NCBI GenBank assembly: GCA_002386045.1
Contig: DGEQ01000081.1
Span: forward strand, 1,254 to 14,758
Length of the DNA stretch: 13,505 nt
From: Hungateiclostridiaceae bacterium UBA3922
GTDB taxonomy: Bacteria > Bacillota > Clostridia > Acetivibrionales > DTU013
Direction of reading: 5' to 3'
Made by a program: the position numbers and the translations under genes. A model generated the notes under the pieces. That model did not search any database. It was not told the origin of the DNA and was given only the letters and a program-made list of their open reading frames with translations. Positions 6,666 to 13,505 of this stretch are shown here, in pieces (within the stretch, counting starts at the first letter, position 1; every line of letters begins with the position of its first letter).

Positions 6666-8018
6666 ATGAAAAAACTTGGTTTTGACTATTCCAATGCCTT
6701 ACCGTTCATAAGCGAGAATGAGATCGCATGTTTATCACCGTTCGTGACGATAGCGCATGAAATGCTCCACAACAAGACAGGACCCGGCAGCGATTTCACC
6801 GGATGGGTCGACCTGCCGAAGGATTATGACAGGGAGGAATTTGCGAGGATCAGGGAAGCTGCCGCGAAGATCAGGTCCGATTCGGACGCCCTCGTGGTTA
6901 TAGGGATCGGCGGTTCATACCTGGGTGCGAGGGCAGCGATAGAAGCACTCACACATTCGTTTTACAACCTGCTGCCGAAAGCGAAGAGAGGCACCCCGGA
7001 GATCTATTTCGTAGGCAACAGCATAAGTCCGACGTATATTGACGAACTTTTCGAACTGCTCGAAGGCAAGGATATATCAGTCAATGTGATTTCGAAATCG
7101 GGCACCACCACCGAGCCTGCCATAGCTTTCAGGGTGTTCAGGGAATATCTCGAAAGCAAATACGGCAAGGACAGGGCTGCCAAAAGGATATATGCCACGA
7201 CTGACAGGGCAAGAGGAGCCCTGAAAAAGCTGGCGGACGAAGAAGGGTACGAGACATTCGTCATACCGGATGATGTGGGCGGAAGGTATTCCGTGCTCAC
7301 AGCGGTCGGGCTGCTGCCGATAGCCGTGGCGGGCATCGACATAGATGAGATGATGAAGGGTGCCGCAGATGCTGCAGATCTTTACAGCAACGGTGACGTG
7401 GGATCAAACGAGTGCTACCAGTACGCCGCAGTGAGGAACTCGCTTTACAGGAAGGGCAAGACTATCGAGATAATGGTCAATTATGAGCCTTCGATGCACT
7501 ATTTCACCGAATGGTGGAAACAACTCTATGGCGAGAGCGAAGGCAAGGACCACAAGGGCATTTTCCCCGCAGGCGTGGATTTCACCACCGACCTGCATTC
7601 CATGGGCCAGTATATCCAGGACGGCCTGCGCAACATCTTTGAGACGGTACTGAATATCGAGAAACCCAGGAGAAACATCACGATAAAGGAAGACAAAGAC
7701 GATCTTGACGGGCTGAACTTCCTCGCCGGCAGGGATATAGACTTCGTGAACAAAATGGCCATGCAGGGCACTGTGATTGCCCATACCGACGGCGGAGTGC
7801 CCAACCTCGTCGTGAATGTACCTGAGATGAACAGCTACTGGTTCGGGAACCTTGTCTACTTCTTTGAAAAAGCCTGCGGCATCAGCGGCTATCTGCTGGG
7901 GGTGAACCCGTTCGACCAGCCCGGCGTCGAGGCGTACAAGAAGAACATGTTCGCACTGCTGGGCAAGCCGGGATACGAAAAGGAGCGGGAGCGGCTTCAG
8001 ACCAGGCTGCAGAAGTAA
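6666..8018 (+). CDS. pgi: Glucose-6-phosphate isomerase
   Basis: 450 residues, the typical length of the Gram-positive form of this enzyme (animal and proteobacterial forms are about 550). It interconverts glucose 6-phosphate and fructose 6-phosphate in glycolysis and gluconeogenesis, in the cytoplasm. Phosphate-binding segments are GIGGSYLGARAA (about residue 80) and ISKSGTTTEPA (about 141-151). Active-site residues known from Geobacillus PGI fall at the same numbers here: Glu290 (in YGESEGKDHKG), His311 (in DLHSMGQ) and Lys425 (in VEAYKKNMF). The SIS-type signature YWFGNLVYFFEKACGISGYLLGVNPFDQPGV is intact. AGGAGG is 10 nt before ATG 6666. It has its own promoter and terminator, so it is monocistronic. 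Nothing looks damaged. Confidence 0.98.
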   Translation: MKKLGFDYSNALPFISENEIACLSPFVTIAHEMLHNKTGPGSDFTGWVDLPKDYDREEFARIREAAAKIRSDSDALVVIGIGGSYLGARAAIEALTHSFYNLLPKAKRGTPEIYFVGNSISPTYIDELFELLEGKDISVNVISKSGTTTEPAIAFRVFREYLESKYGKDRAAKRIYATTDRARGALKKLADEEGYETFVIPDDVGGRYSVLTAVGLLPIAVAGIDIDEMMKGAADAADLYSNGDVGSNECYQYAAVRNSLYRKGKTIEIMVNYEPSMHYFTEWWKQLYGESEGKDHKGIFPAGVDFTTDLHSMGQYIQDGLRNIFETVLNIEKPRRNITIKEDKDDLDGLNFLAGRDIDFVNKMAMQGTVIAHTDGGVPNLVVNVPEMNSYWFGNLVYFFEKACGISGYLLGVNPFDQPGVEAYKKNMFALLGKPGYEKERERLQTRLQK

Positions 8019-8066
8019 ACGGGGATGGCGCTGAGCAAGCAGGAACAGTAGGGCAAGACAAACAGG

Positions 8067-8109
8067 CTGCCCCTGTGGCCGGGTAAAATCCGGCCGCGGG
8101 GGCAGTTTT
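8067..8109 (+). terminator. Intrinsic terminator of pgi
   Basis: A 16-bp stem, 8067-8082 with 8090-8105 and two G-U pairs, encloses loop GTAAAAT and is followed by TTTT. It lies between convergent pgi and the metallophosphoesterase gene. On the minus strand the trailing sequence is only CCTGTTTGT, so termination in that direction would be weaker. Confidence 0.92.
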
Positions 8110-8141
8110 AAAATCTGACCAGGTAATGGCACTGCCTGATA

Positions 8142-8942
8142 TCATGGGATCGTGCAGATGAGTATCTCGGGCCGGGACAGGAACCGAAGCGGCACGACGC
8201 CGTTGCCGAGGCCCCTGTTCAGGTAGACCTTTATGCCGTTCACGCGCTGCAGGCCCCTGGTGATGCCCATCCTGCAAAGCTGGTCGTCGCGCAGGATCGC
8301 GAATTCCAGGTTGAAGGGCATCCATATCTGCCCGCCGTGGAAATGGCCTGCAAACATGTAGTCCACGATTTTCCCCGGGATGCTCAGCACCAGGTCCGGG
8401 TTGTGCGTTATCGCGATCTTCGGGGCGTCCTGGATACAGCCTTCCATGGCCCTGTCTATATCAGGATGCCCTCTCCTCAGGTCGTCGAACCCGATTATGT
8501 TGTACTTCCTGCCGTCTTTCTCCACGATGGCGGTCCTGTTTATGAGCACTTCTACACCCAGCGCTTCTATCTCCCGGATGAAATCCCGGAGCCCTTCCGT
8601 GTTCGAACCAAAGGCCTTGTAATCATGGTTGCCGAAACAGAGCATGGTCCTGCGGCCCCTGGCGAATGTCTGAAGATACCGGAGGAACTTCGCAGCATGC
8701 AGAGGATCGTTGATATAATCGCCGGTGATGAGTATGACGTCGGGATCTTCGGCGATGACGGCTTTCCGGATGCGCTCCGCCGATATCCCTGTCATGTAGA
8801 CATGCAGATCAGTAAGGTGCATGATACGAAGACCGGTTCCTTTTTTGGAGAAATCGAGCCTTTCTATCTTCAGCCACCTGGTCTCGAAGACCATGTAAGC
8901 ATACAATGCTGCTGTTACCACTAAAACTATAGCCAGAGCCAT
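8142..8942 (-). CDS. Membrane-anchored calcineurin-like metallophosphoesterase (YkuE/YaeI-like)
   Basis: 266 residues. One hydrophobic N-terminal helix (about residues 2-19) looks like an uncleaved signal anchor. The dinuclear-metal phosphoesterase motifs are complete and in order: DLH (45-47), GDY (74-76), GNHD (104-107), ITHNPD (His180), and GHFHGGQ (His200, His202). The arrangement, a single anchor followed by a short catalytic domain, matches the YkuE/YaeI branch, some of which act on lipid-linked phosphates (LpxH-like or UDP-DAGn hydrolases). Substrate here is unknown. GGGAG lies about 10 nt upstream of ATG 8942 on the minus strand. The gene converges with pgi and is divergent, across 143 bp, from the ArsR-family regulator, which could therefore control it. 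Family confidence is high, function within it low. Confidence 0.92.
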   Translation of the reverse strand: MALAIVLVVTAALYAYMVFETRWLKIERLDFSKKGTGLRIMHLTDLHVYMTGISAERIRKAVIAEDPDVILITGDYINDPLHAAKFLRYLQTFARGRRTMLCFGNHDYKAFGSNTEGLRDFIREIEALGVEVLINRTAIVEKDGRKYNIIGFDDLRRGHPDIDRAMEGCIQDAPKIAITHNPDLVLSIPGKIVDYMFAGHFHGGQIWMPFNLEFAILRDDQLCRMGITRGLQRVNGIKVYLNRGLGNGVVPLRFLSRPEILICTIP

Positions 8943-8959
8943 GAAGCACTCTCCCGGGA

Positions 8960-8970
8960 CTAACTGTTAG
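8960..8970. promoter_or_regulatory. Operator-like palindrome CTAAC-T-GTTAG
   Basis: A perfect 11-bp palindrome lies at the expected transcription start of the metallophosphoesterase gene, next to its -10 box. It is a plausible repressor site, but short, and its identity as an ArsR-family operator is only an inference. Confidence 0.35.
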
Positions 8971-8999
8971 TTATATATAAATATATCAATTGCCTTCAA
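8970..8999 (-). promoter_or_regulatory. Candidate promoter of the metallophosphoesterase gene
   Basis: On the minus strand TTGAAG (8999-8994) and TATAAC (8975-8970) are 18 bp apart. An overlapping alternative, TTGCTG with TATATT at 17 bp, lies slightly upstream, so the exact boxes are uncertain. Confidence 0.45.
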
Positions 9000-9027
9000 A
9001 GTCAGCAATATCCATTTTGACAGCTAT

Positions 9028-9056
9028 TTGACTATTACTGGTTTTGAAAATATAAT
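9028..9056 (+). promoter_or_regulatory. Promoter of the arsR-family/PHP unit
   Basis: TTGACT (9028-9033) and TATAAT (9051-9056) are exactly 17 bp apart, giving a start near 9063 and a leader of about 20 nt. TTTGAC occurs twice, at 9016-9021 and 9027-9032, one helical turn apart and overlapping the -35 box, while TCAAA (8996-9000) mirrors it. These are reasonable autoregulatory operator candidates. Confidence 0.75.
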
Positions 9057-9085
9057 TAAAGTAACAGGCGGGAAGCCGAAAACAA

Positions 9086-9466
9086 ATGCGGATGGCGGTC
9101 GGTATGAAAAGCGGATGCTGTGACACATGCGAAGAACTGAAAACCGATCCTGAGCGCGTCAGCAAGGTCAGGAGCTGCATGATCAAGGATGACGAGGCAA
9201 ACATGCTTTCCGAATTGTTCAGGGTGCTCGGGGATCAGACGAGGATCAAGATCATCTTTGCGTTGTCATGCTGTGAGATGTGCGTATGTGATATCGCAGA
9301 GGCCGTGAACATGACTCAGTCTGCCGTATCGCACCAGCTCAGGCTCATGAGGGGCATGAAGCTGGTCAAATACAGGAAAGAAGGCAAATCTGTTTACTAC
9401 TCTCTTGATGATGATCATATATTGCAGCTTTTCAACCAGGGTATGGAGCACGTGAAACATGGATAA
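9086..9466 (+). CDS. ArsR/SmtB-family metal-sensing repressor (CadC-like)
   Basis: 126 residues from ATG 9086; ATG 9104 is an alternative start, and no strong ribosome binding site separates them. The winged helix-turn-helix is clear: LGDQTRIKIIFAL (48-60), recognition region MTQSAVSHQLRLM (76-88), and the wing VKYRKEGKSVYYSL (94-107). Cys11 and Cys15 plus Cys66 and Cys68 (in EMCVCDIA) reproduce the spacing of the Cd/Pb/Zn site of Staphylococcus CadC (C7, C11, C58, C60). A second site on the last helix, Asp109, His111, His122 and His125, fits the SmtB/CadC zinc site pattern. It should bind DNA and release it on metal binding. No P-type ATPase or efflux gene adjoins it; instead it overlaps a PHP-domain gene. 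Family is certain, the metal is inferred. Confidence 0.93.
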   Translation: MRMAVGMKSGCCDTCEELKTDPERVSKVRSCMIKDDEANMLSELFRVLGDQTRIKIIFALSCCEMCVCDIAEAVNMTQSAVSHQLRLMRGMKLVKYRKEGKSVYYSLDDDHILQLFNQGMEHVKHG

Positions 9467-10235
9467 ACGGAATTGCGTTTCGGAAAGTGTCCTGACAGCC
9501 GGTACTGCGACAGCGGGTGGCCTGATGACCGAGTTTTCACTGGAGAGGATACTTGCAGAACCCAGGAAGTACAGGTACGAGACCCACATGCATACGAAAG
9601 AGGCGAGCGCATGTGCCGGAAGCACCGGCGCGGAAATGGTGAGGGCATATTACCGGGCAGGCTACTCGGGCATCATAGTCACTGATCACTTCTTCAACGG
9701 GAACTCATGCATACCTGCTCATCTGCCATGGACGCAGCGGGTGGAGTTATTCTGCCAGGGATATGAAAATGCACTGCGTGAAGCGAGCAAACTTGATTTC
9801 CACGTTTTTTTCGGATGGGAATACAACGACAACGGGGCAGAATTTTTGACCTATGGGCTCGATAAGGATTTTCTTCTTGCACACCCGGACATGTTGTCCT
9901 GGCCGATCGAAAAATACCTCAGGGTCGTCCGGGAAGCCGGAGGATTCGTCTCGCAGGCTCATCCATACCGGGAGGCCTGGTATATAAAGGAAATACGTGT
10001 TTTCCCGGAGCTCGTGGACGCGATAGAAGTCCGCAACGCAAGCCATACGGATCCGGAGTTCGACGAGAAGGCCCTGGAACTTGCCAATAAATACGGACTA
10101 TATCACACCGGCGGTTCCGATGCGCATTTCGCCGAGTACCTGCCGGGAGGAGGCATGGAATTCGACTGTGAGCTTTTTAGCATCGAGGATTTCATACGTG
10201 CCGTGAAGGAAGGAAGGGGGAGAGTGATCCCCTGA
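9459..10235 (+). CDS. PHP-domain metal-dependent phosphoesterase
   Basis: 258 residues from ATG 9459, which overlaps the regulator's stop by 8 nt (ATGGATAA), so the two are very likely translationally coupled. GGAG lies 10 nt upstream. ATG 9525 (Met23) is a possible shorter start, since homology seems to begin around there. The PHP metal ligands are visible: HMH (43-45), the ITVDH-like IIVTDH segment (about 73-78), a Glu in FFGWEY (about 118-123), SQAHPYR (about 166-172), and GGSDAH (about 217-222). PHP enzymes hydrolyse phosphoesters using a trinuclear metal centre; relatives include histidinol-phosphate phosphatase and RNase AM (TrpH/YciV). The substrate here cannot be decided. Its co-transcription with a metal sensor suggests expression tied to metal supply. 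Confidence 0.9.
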   Translation: MDKRNCVSESVLTAGTATAGGLMTEFSLERILAEPRKYRYETHMHTKEASACAGSTGAEMVRAYYRAGYSGIIVTDHFFNGNSCIPAHLPWTQRVELFCQGYENALREASKLDFHVFFGWEYNDNGAEFLTYGLDKDFLLAHPDMLSWPIEKYLRVVREAGGFVSQAHPYREAWYIKEIRVFPELVDAIEVRNASHTDPEFDEKALELANKYGLYHTGGSDAHFAEYLPGGGMEFDCELFSIEDFIRAVKEGRGRVIP

Positions 10236-10523
10236 GGCAGTGTCCGGGTGTGATAAAGCCGGCAGGGTCTGCCCTATAGACTGCGATTTTTGCGTAAGGA
10301 CCGCAGGATCTGCCGTGAAAACTGCAAAGCTGATCATAAGGACTGACAGGCCTGTCGTATGACGTAACACGTAACATATTGGCATGGAGATCGAGGACGT
10401 GTTATCCTGTTGCGTACAGATGCCGATATATGGTTAAGAGAGCAGCGGATATATGTGCAGACAGACAGACATCCACGCAGGCAGCAGACAGACAGACACA
10501 AAATGTACGGGAGTGACAGCTTG
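10236..10523. other. Intergenic region before the GGDEF-EAL gene
   Basis: No gene is seen in these 288 bp. They hold a perfect 12-bp palindrome, GACAGGCCTGTC (10345-10356); a nested hairpin candidate just after the PHP stop (GGCAG...CTGCC enclosing CCGG...CCGG, about 10234-10271) that lacks a T-tract; and a weak promoter candidate, TTGGCA (10379-10384) and TATCCT (10403-10408) with 18 bp spacing. CAGA-type repeats occur at 10457-10498. Confidence 0.5.
10457..10498. repeat. 15-nt direct repeat of CAGA units
   Basis: GCAGACAGACAGACA occurs at 10457-10471 and again, identically, at 10484-10498 (27 nt apart). Each copy is itself a run of about three ACAG units. It lies 26 nt upstream of the GGDEF-EAL start codon, inside the probable 5' leader. 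Confidence 0.8.
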
Positions 10524-13486
10524 ATGGTGGTGCCTTACGCGTTTTCGATCGCTTTTAGCCTGATTTGCATCGTAAGTCTCTATCTTGGCGTCTATACGCT
10601 GTATATGAACCCGAAATCCGCAGCGAACCGAATCTTTCTCGCACTGACGATCGCATTGTTCATCTGGTCGTTCGGCTTTGCCATGGCGATTTCAGCGGAA
10701 GACATGTCAACATGCCTGTTCTGGAGAAGATTTGCAGCCATCGGATGGGGTACTTTCTTCGCCGCCCTGCTCCATTTCGTTATTACGCTGACCGGCAGGC
10801 ACCGCCTGCTCGACAGGTGGTGGAAATATGTACTGCTGTATCTTCCGGCAGCAGTATGTCTTTCCGTGTTCACATATATCCCCGGTCTCAACACGCAGCA
10901 GTTCAGATTGGAGCAGACTCCGCTGGGCTGGGTCAACGTTTCGATCAAAAACCACTGGGATTGGTTTTTCATAGCATATTATGCGGGTTACACCGCTTTC
11001 GGCATATACCTGATATGGAAATGGAGAAAATCGGAGAGCAGCAGGAATGTCAAAAAGCAGGCAGGCATCATCATCCGGGCATTCCTGGCAGCCCTTGTGC
11101 TGGGAGGCTTCACCGAAAGCGTCGTAAATAACGTATTCTCCGTCAGGATACCGCAAATGGCCCCGATCATCATGCTGATCCCTGTGGCGGCGGTCAGTTA
11201 TGCCATGCAGAAGTATGGTTTTCTTGACACCAGGCGGAATATGGCGGATTCACTGCTGTTCAGCGAACAGATCCGGAAGACGGTAGTCCATTACCTGGCG
11301 ACGTTCCTCCTGGTTTCAAGCATACTGAACGTGGTCGGGATGTATTTTATCTATAGAGCAACCAGGCTGGCGCCGGTCCTGGTCTTCAGCGGTTTTTTGA
11401 TATTGGCCGGCTTCATTTTCGAACTGGTCGAAAAATTTGGCAAAAACCACAGGCACAAGGACCTGGTTTATGCCGTATTGTTTTTCGTCATTATCCCCGC
11501 ACTGACGCTGAATTACATAAAGTATGCGAGCGTGACCATTTGGGCCCATACGTTCATTTTCCTCATCATATCCATAGGCATGGTCAGCAGGATCATCCAG
11601 GTTTCCATAGCCGCTTCGGTCATACTGACCCACCTGGCGGTCTTCTTCATGAGGCCGGCACACGTGGTACAGCTCGATGCCTCGGACCATGTCGGCAGGA
11701 TAGCCCTGAGTTCCATGGGCATCTGGATCTCATTGTTCATCATGAACGTGTTCAGGTCGAAACTGATGGAGAATGCATACCAGATCAGCTTCCAGGAACT
11801 TGTGGCGGATATCTCGGCGCAATACGTAGGTGTGGCCGAGGAAGGATTCGAGGTAGTGACCAACAAGACACTGTGCAGGATAAGCGAATTCCTGCTGGCA
11901 GATGGCGCATTCATATACCTGTTCGATGATAAGAAAGAGAAGATAACCTGTTTATATTCATGGACAAGCGGACAGGCTTCCCCGGAAGAGAATGCTGAGG
12001 AAACCGACCTGGCTGAGTATCCTTACCTCCGGCACATGTTTTTGTCCGCCGACAGCCTGGAAATCTTCGACCCGGATGACCTTCCGGAGGACGAATACAA
12101 TGAAATGACCCAGCTCATGGGCAGACAGGTAAAGTCGCTGCTGATGCTTCCGATCGAGTACAACAACAATGTATATGGTTACCTCATGCTGCAGTCGGCC
12201 ACCAGGAAAAGGGCCTGGAGCACCATCGATAAAAACAACCTGATGCTGATCACGAGCGTGATAGCCGGGACCATCGCGAGGATAAACCAGGAGAAACAGA
12301 TCAACTTTATGGCATATTACGATACGCTGACCAGGCTCCCCAACCGCACGCTGTTCAGGGACAGGCTGAACCAGGCGGTACTCCTGGCCGAGCGCAAATG
12401 TGATATTATCGCAGTGATCTTCATGGACCTGGATTCATTCAAGAATGTAAATGACACACTGGGGCATGAAGGCGGAGATGAACTCATTAACGAGGTCGCA
12501 CGGAAACTGACCGGGACATTGCGCAGGTCCGACACCGTGGCGCGTTTTGGCGGCGACGAGTTCCTGATCATGGTCAAGAATATTGCGAGCACCGAGGATG
12601 TCTACAAGGTTGCCGACAAAGTCATCAATGTTTTCAGGTCTCCCTTTATCGTCTGCAACCAGGAGATCTACATATCTGCCAGCATCGGGATAGCAGTCTA
12701 TCCTTTCGACGGGAAGGATGCAGATGCGCTGATAAGGAACGCCGATATCGCCATGTACCAGGCCAAGGCCAGGGGGAAGAACCAGTATTGCCTGTGTACC
12801 GAGGACATGAAGGAGGAAGTGGTGCTGAAGCACGAACTTTCCAACAAGCTGTACAGGGCAATAGACAACGACGAGCTGAGCCTGCTCTACCAGCCGCTGG
12901 TGTCGGCAAAGACAGGCGAGATACTTTGCATGGAAGCCCTTGTTCGGTGGAACCAGCCGGATCACGGGCTTATCAATCCGAGCCTGTTCATCCCGCTGGC
13001 GGAGCAGAACGGGCTTATCGGCAGAATAGGCGAATGGGTGCTGAGGAATGCTTGCAGGCAGGCAAAGGAATGGCTTGACAAGGGGCTGCCCGAGATGCAC
13101 ATATCGGTCAATGTATCTGTGATCCAGCTCCGCAATCCGAATTTCGTCGCTGCCGTGGAGAGGATACTCAACGAGACCGGGCTCGATGCAAGATACCTGG
13201 ACCTGGAGATAACTGAAAGCGCCGCGGTGAGGGAATCCGACAACATACTTGGTGTGTTGGAGGAACTGCGGTCACTGGGTATCGAGATATCGATAGATGA
13301 CTTCGGTACCGAGTACTCTTCACTGAGCAGGCTCAACCACATGCCCGTGAGCCGCATCAAGATCGACAGGAGCTTCATAAGCAACCTGTTCAGGAGCGAG
13401 AAGGACCAGACACTGGTCCATGGAATGATACACCTTTCGCAGACGCTCGGGATCAAGGTCGTTGCCGAGGGCGTCGAGCACAGGTC
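10524..13486 (+). CDS. Multi-membrane GAF-GGDEF-EAL cyclic-di-GMP enzyme (3' truncated)
   Basis: 987 complete codons are present before the adapter; the stop is missing. Residues 1-235 form seven hydrophobic helices resembling the N-terminal 7TM sensor of some histidine kinases; a second block of five or six helices spans about 260-415. A GAF-like domain follows (about 420-590), then GGDEF (about 595-757) and EAL (about 770 to the end). The diguanylate cyclase motif is intact (RFGGDEF, GGDEF at 676-680), with an upstream RRSD inhibitory I-site. The phosphodiesterase motifs EALVRW (804-809), SVNVS, EITES, DDFG (925-928), KIDRSF and AEGVE are also present; loop 6 reads DDFGTEYSSL, with Glu where Gly is commonest. 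GGAG precedes ATG 10524 by 10 nt and TTG 10521 by 7 nt, so TTG is an alternative start. It likely couples a membrane signal to making or breaking c-di-GMP. Confidence 0.94.
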
Positions 13487-13505
13487 CTGTCTCTTATACA
13501 CATCT
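13487..13505. other. Nextera/Tn5 mosaic-end adapter left at the contig end
   Basis: The last 19 bases, CTGTCTCTTATACACATCT, are identical to the Tn5 mosaic-end sequence used as the Nextera sequencing adapter. Read in reverse they encode the start MYKRQ, a peptide well known as an adapter artefact in protein databases. The real genome sequence should be taken to end at 13486. Confidence 0.97.

Noticed and set aside
8337..8924. 195-codon plus-strand frame opposite the metallophosphoesterase
   Set aside because: Antisense to a protein with all five metal-binding motifs in order; no independent support.
10457..10498. Possible CRISPR array or minisatellite from repeated CAGA units
   Set aside because: Only two 15-nt copies with a 12-nt interval; repeat and spacer sizes do not fit CRISPR and no cas genes are present.
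12962..13501. 179-codon minus-strand open frame beginning MYKRQ
   Set aside because: Its start lies inside the adapter sequence and the rest is antisense to the EAL domain.

Overview
The window looks like chromosomal DNA of an endospore-forming Firmicute, most likely class Clostridia. The evidence is an alpha/beta-type small acid-soluble spore protein gene, a T-box leader in front of pheST, strong AGGAGG ribosome binding sites, housekeeping-type promoters (TTGATT-17-TATAAT twice), a 450-residue Gram-positive-type glucose-6-phosphate isomerase and frequent AGG (Arg) and ATA (Ile) codons. I cannot name the genus. Base composition is moderate overall, with AT-rich islands at the promoters.

Layout. 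1-291: the 3' end of an RluA-family pseudouridine synthase gene, cut by the window start. It converges on a membrane-anchored TPR protein (416-1279, minus), with a hairpin between them. The TPR gene diverges from the pheST operon: promoter 1470-1498, a phenylalanine-type T-box (specifier TTC at 1629-1631, T-box motif at 1881, intrinsic terminator at 1902), then pheS (2094-3113), an unusually long 177-bp gap, pheT (3291-5684) and a strong terminator. A minus-strand SASP gene follows (5927-6148). The roughly 500-bp SASP/pgi intergenic region holds a 141-bp AT-rich unit bounded by 24-bp imperfect inverted repeats, then a near-ideal promoter for pgi (6666-8018), which ends in a 16-bp-stem terminator.

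8142-10235 is a compact metal-themed block. A membrane-anchored metallophosphoesterase gene (minus) is divergent from a two-gene unit: a CadC/SmtB-type ArsR repressor with two recognisable metal sites, overlapping by 8 nt a PHP-domain phosphoesterase. No metal efflux pump is visible. From 10524 to the end runs a large multi-membrane GAF-GGDEF-EAL protein for cyclic-di-GMP turnover, with both catalytic motifs intact. Its 3' end is lost because the contig terminates in 19 bases identical to the Nextera/Tn5 mosaic-end adapter (13487-13505), a sequencing artefact.

Most of the window is ordinary housekeeping. The parts that deserve a second look are the inverted-repeat unit at 6392-6532, the metal-sensor/two-phosphoesterase block, and the adapter end. 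I do not see a clearly new defence or mobile system.
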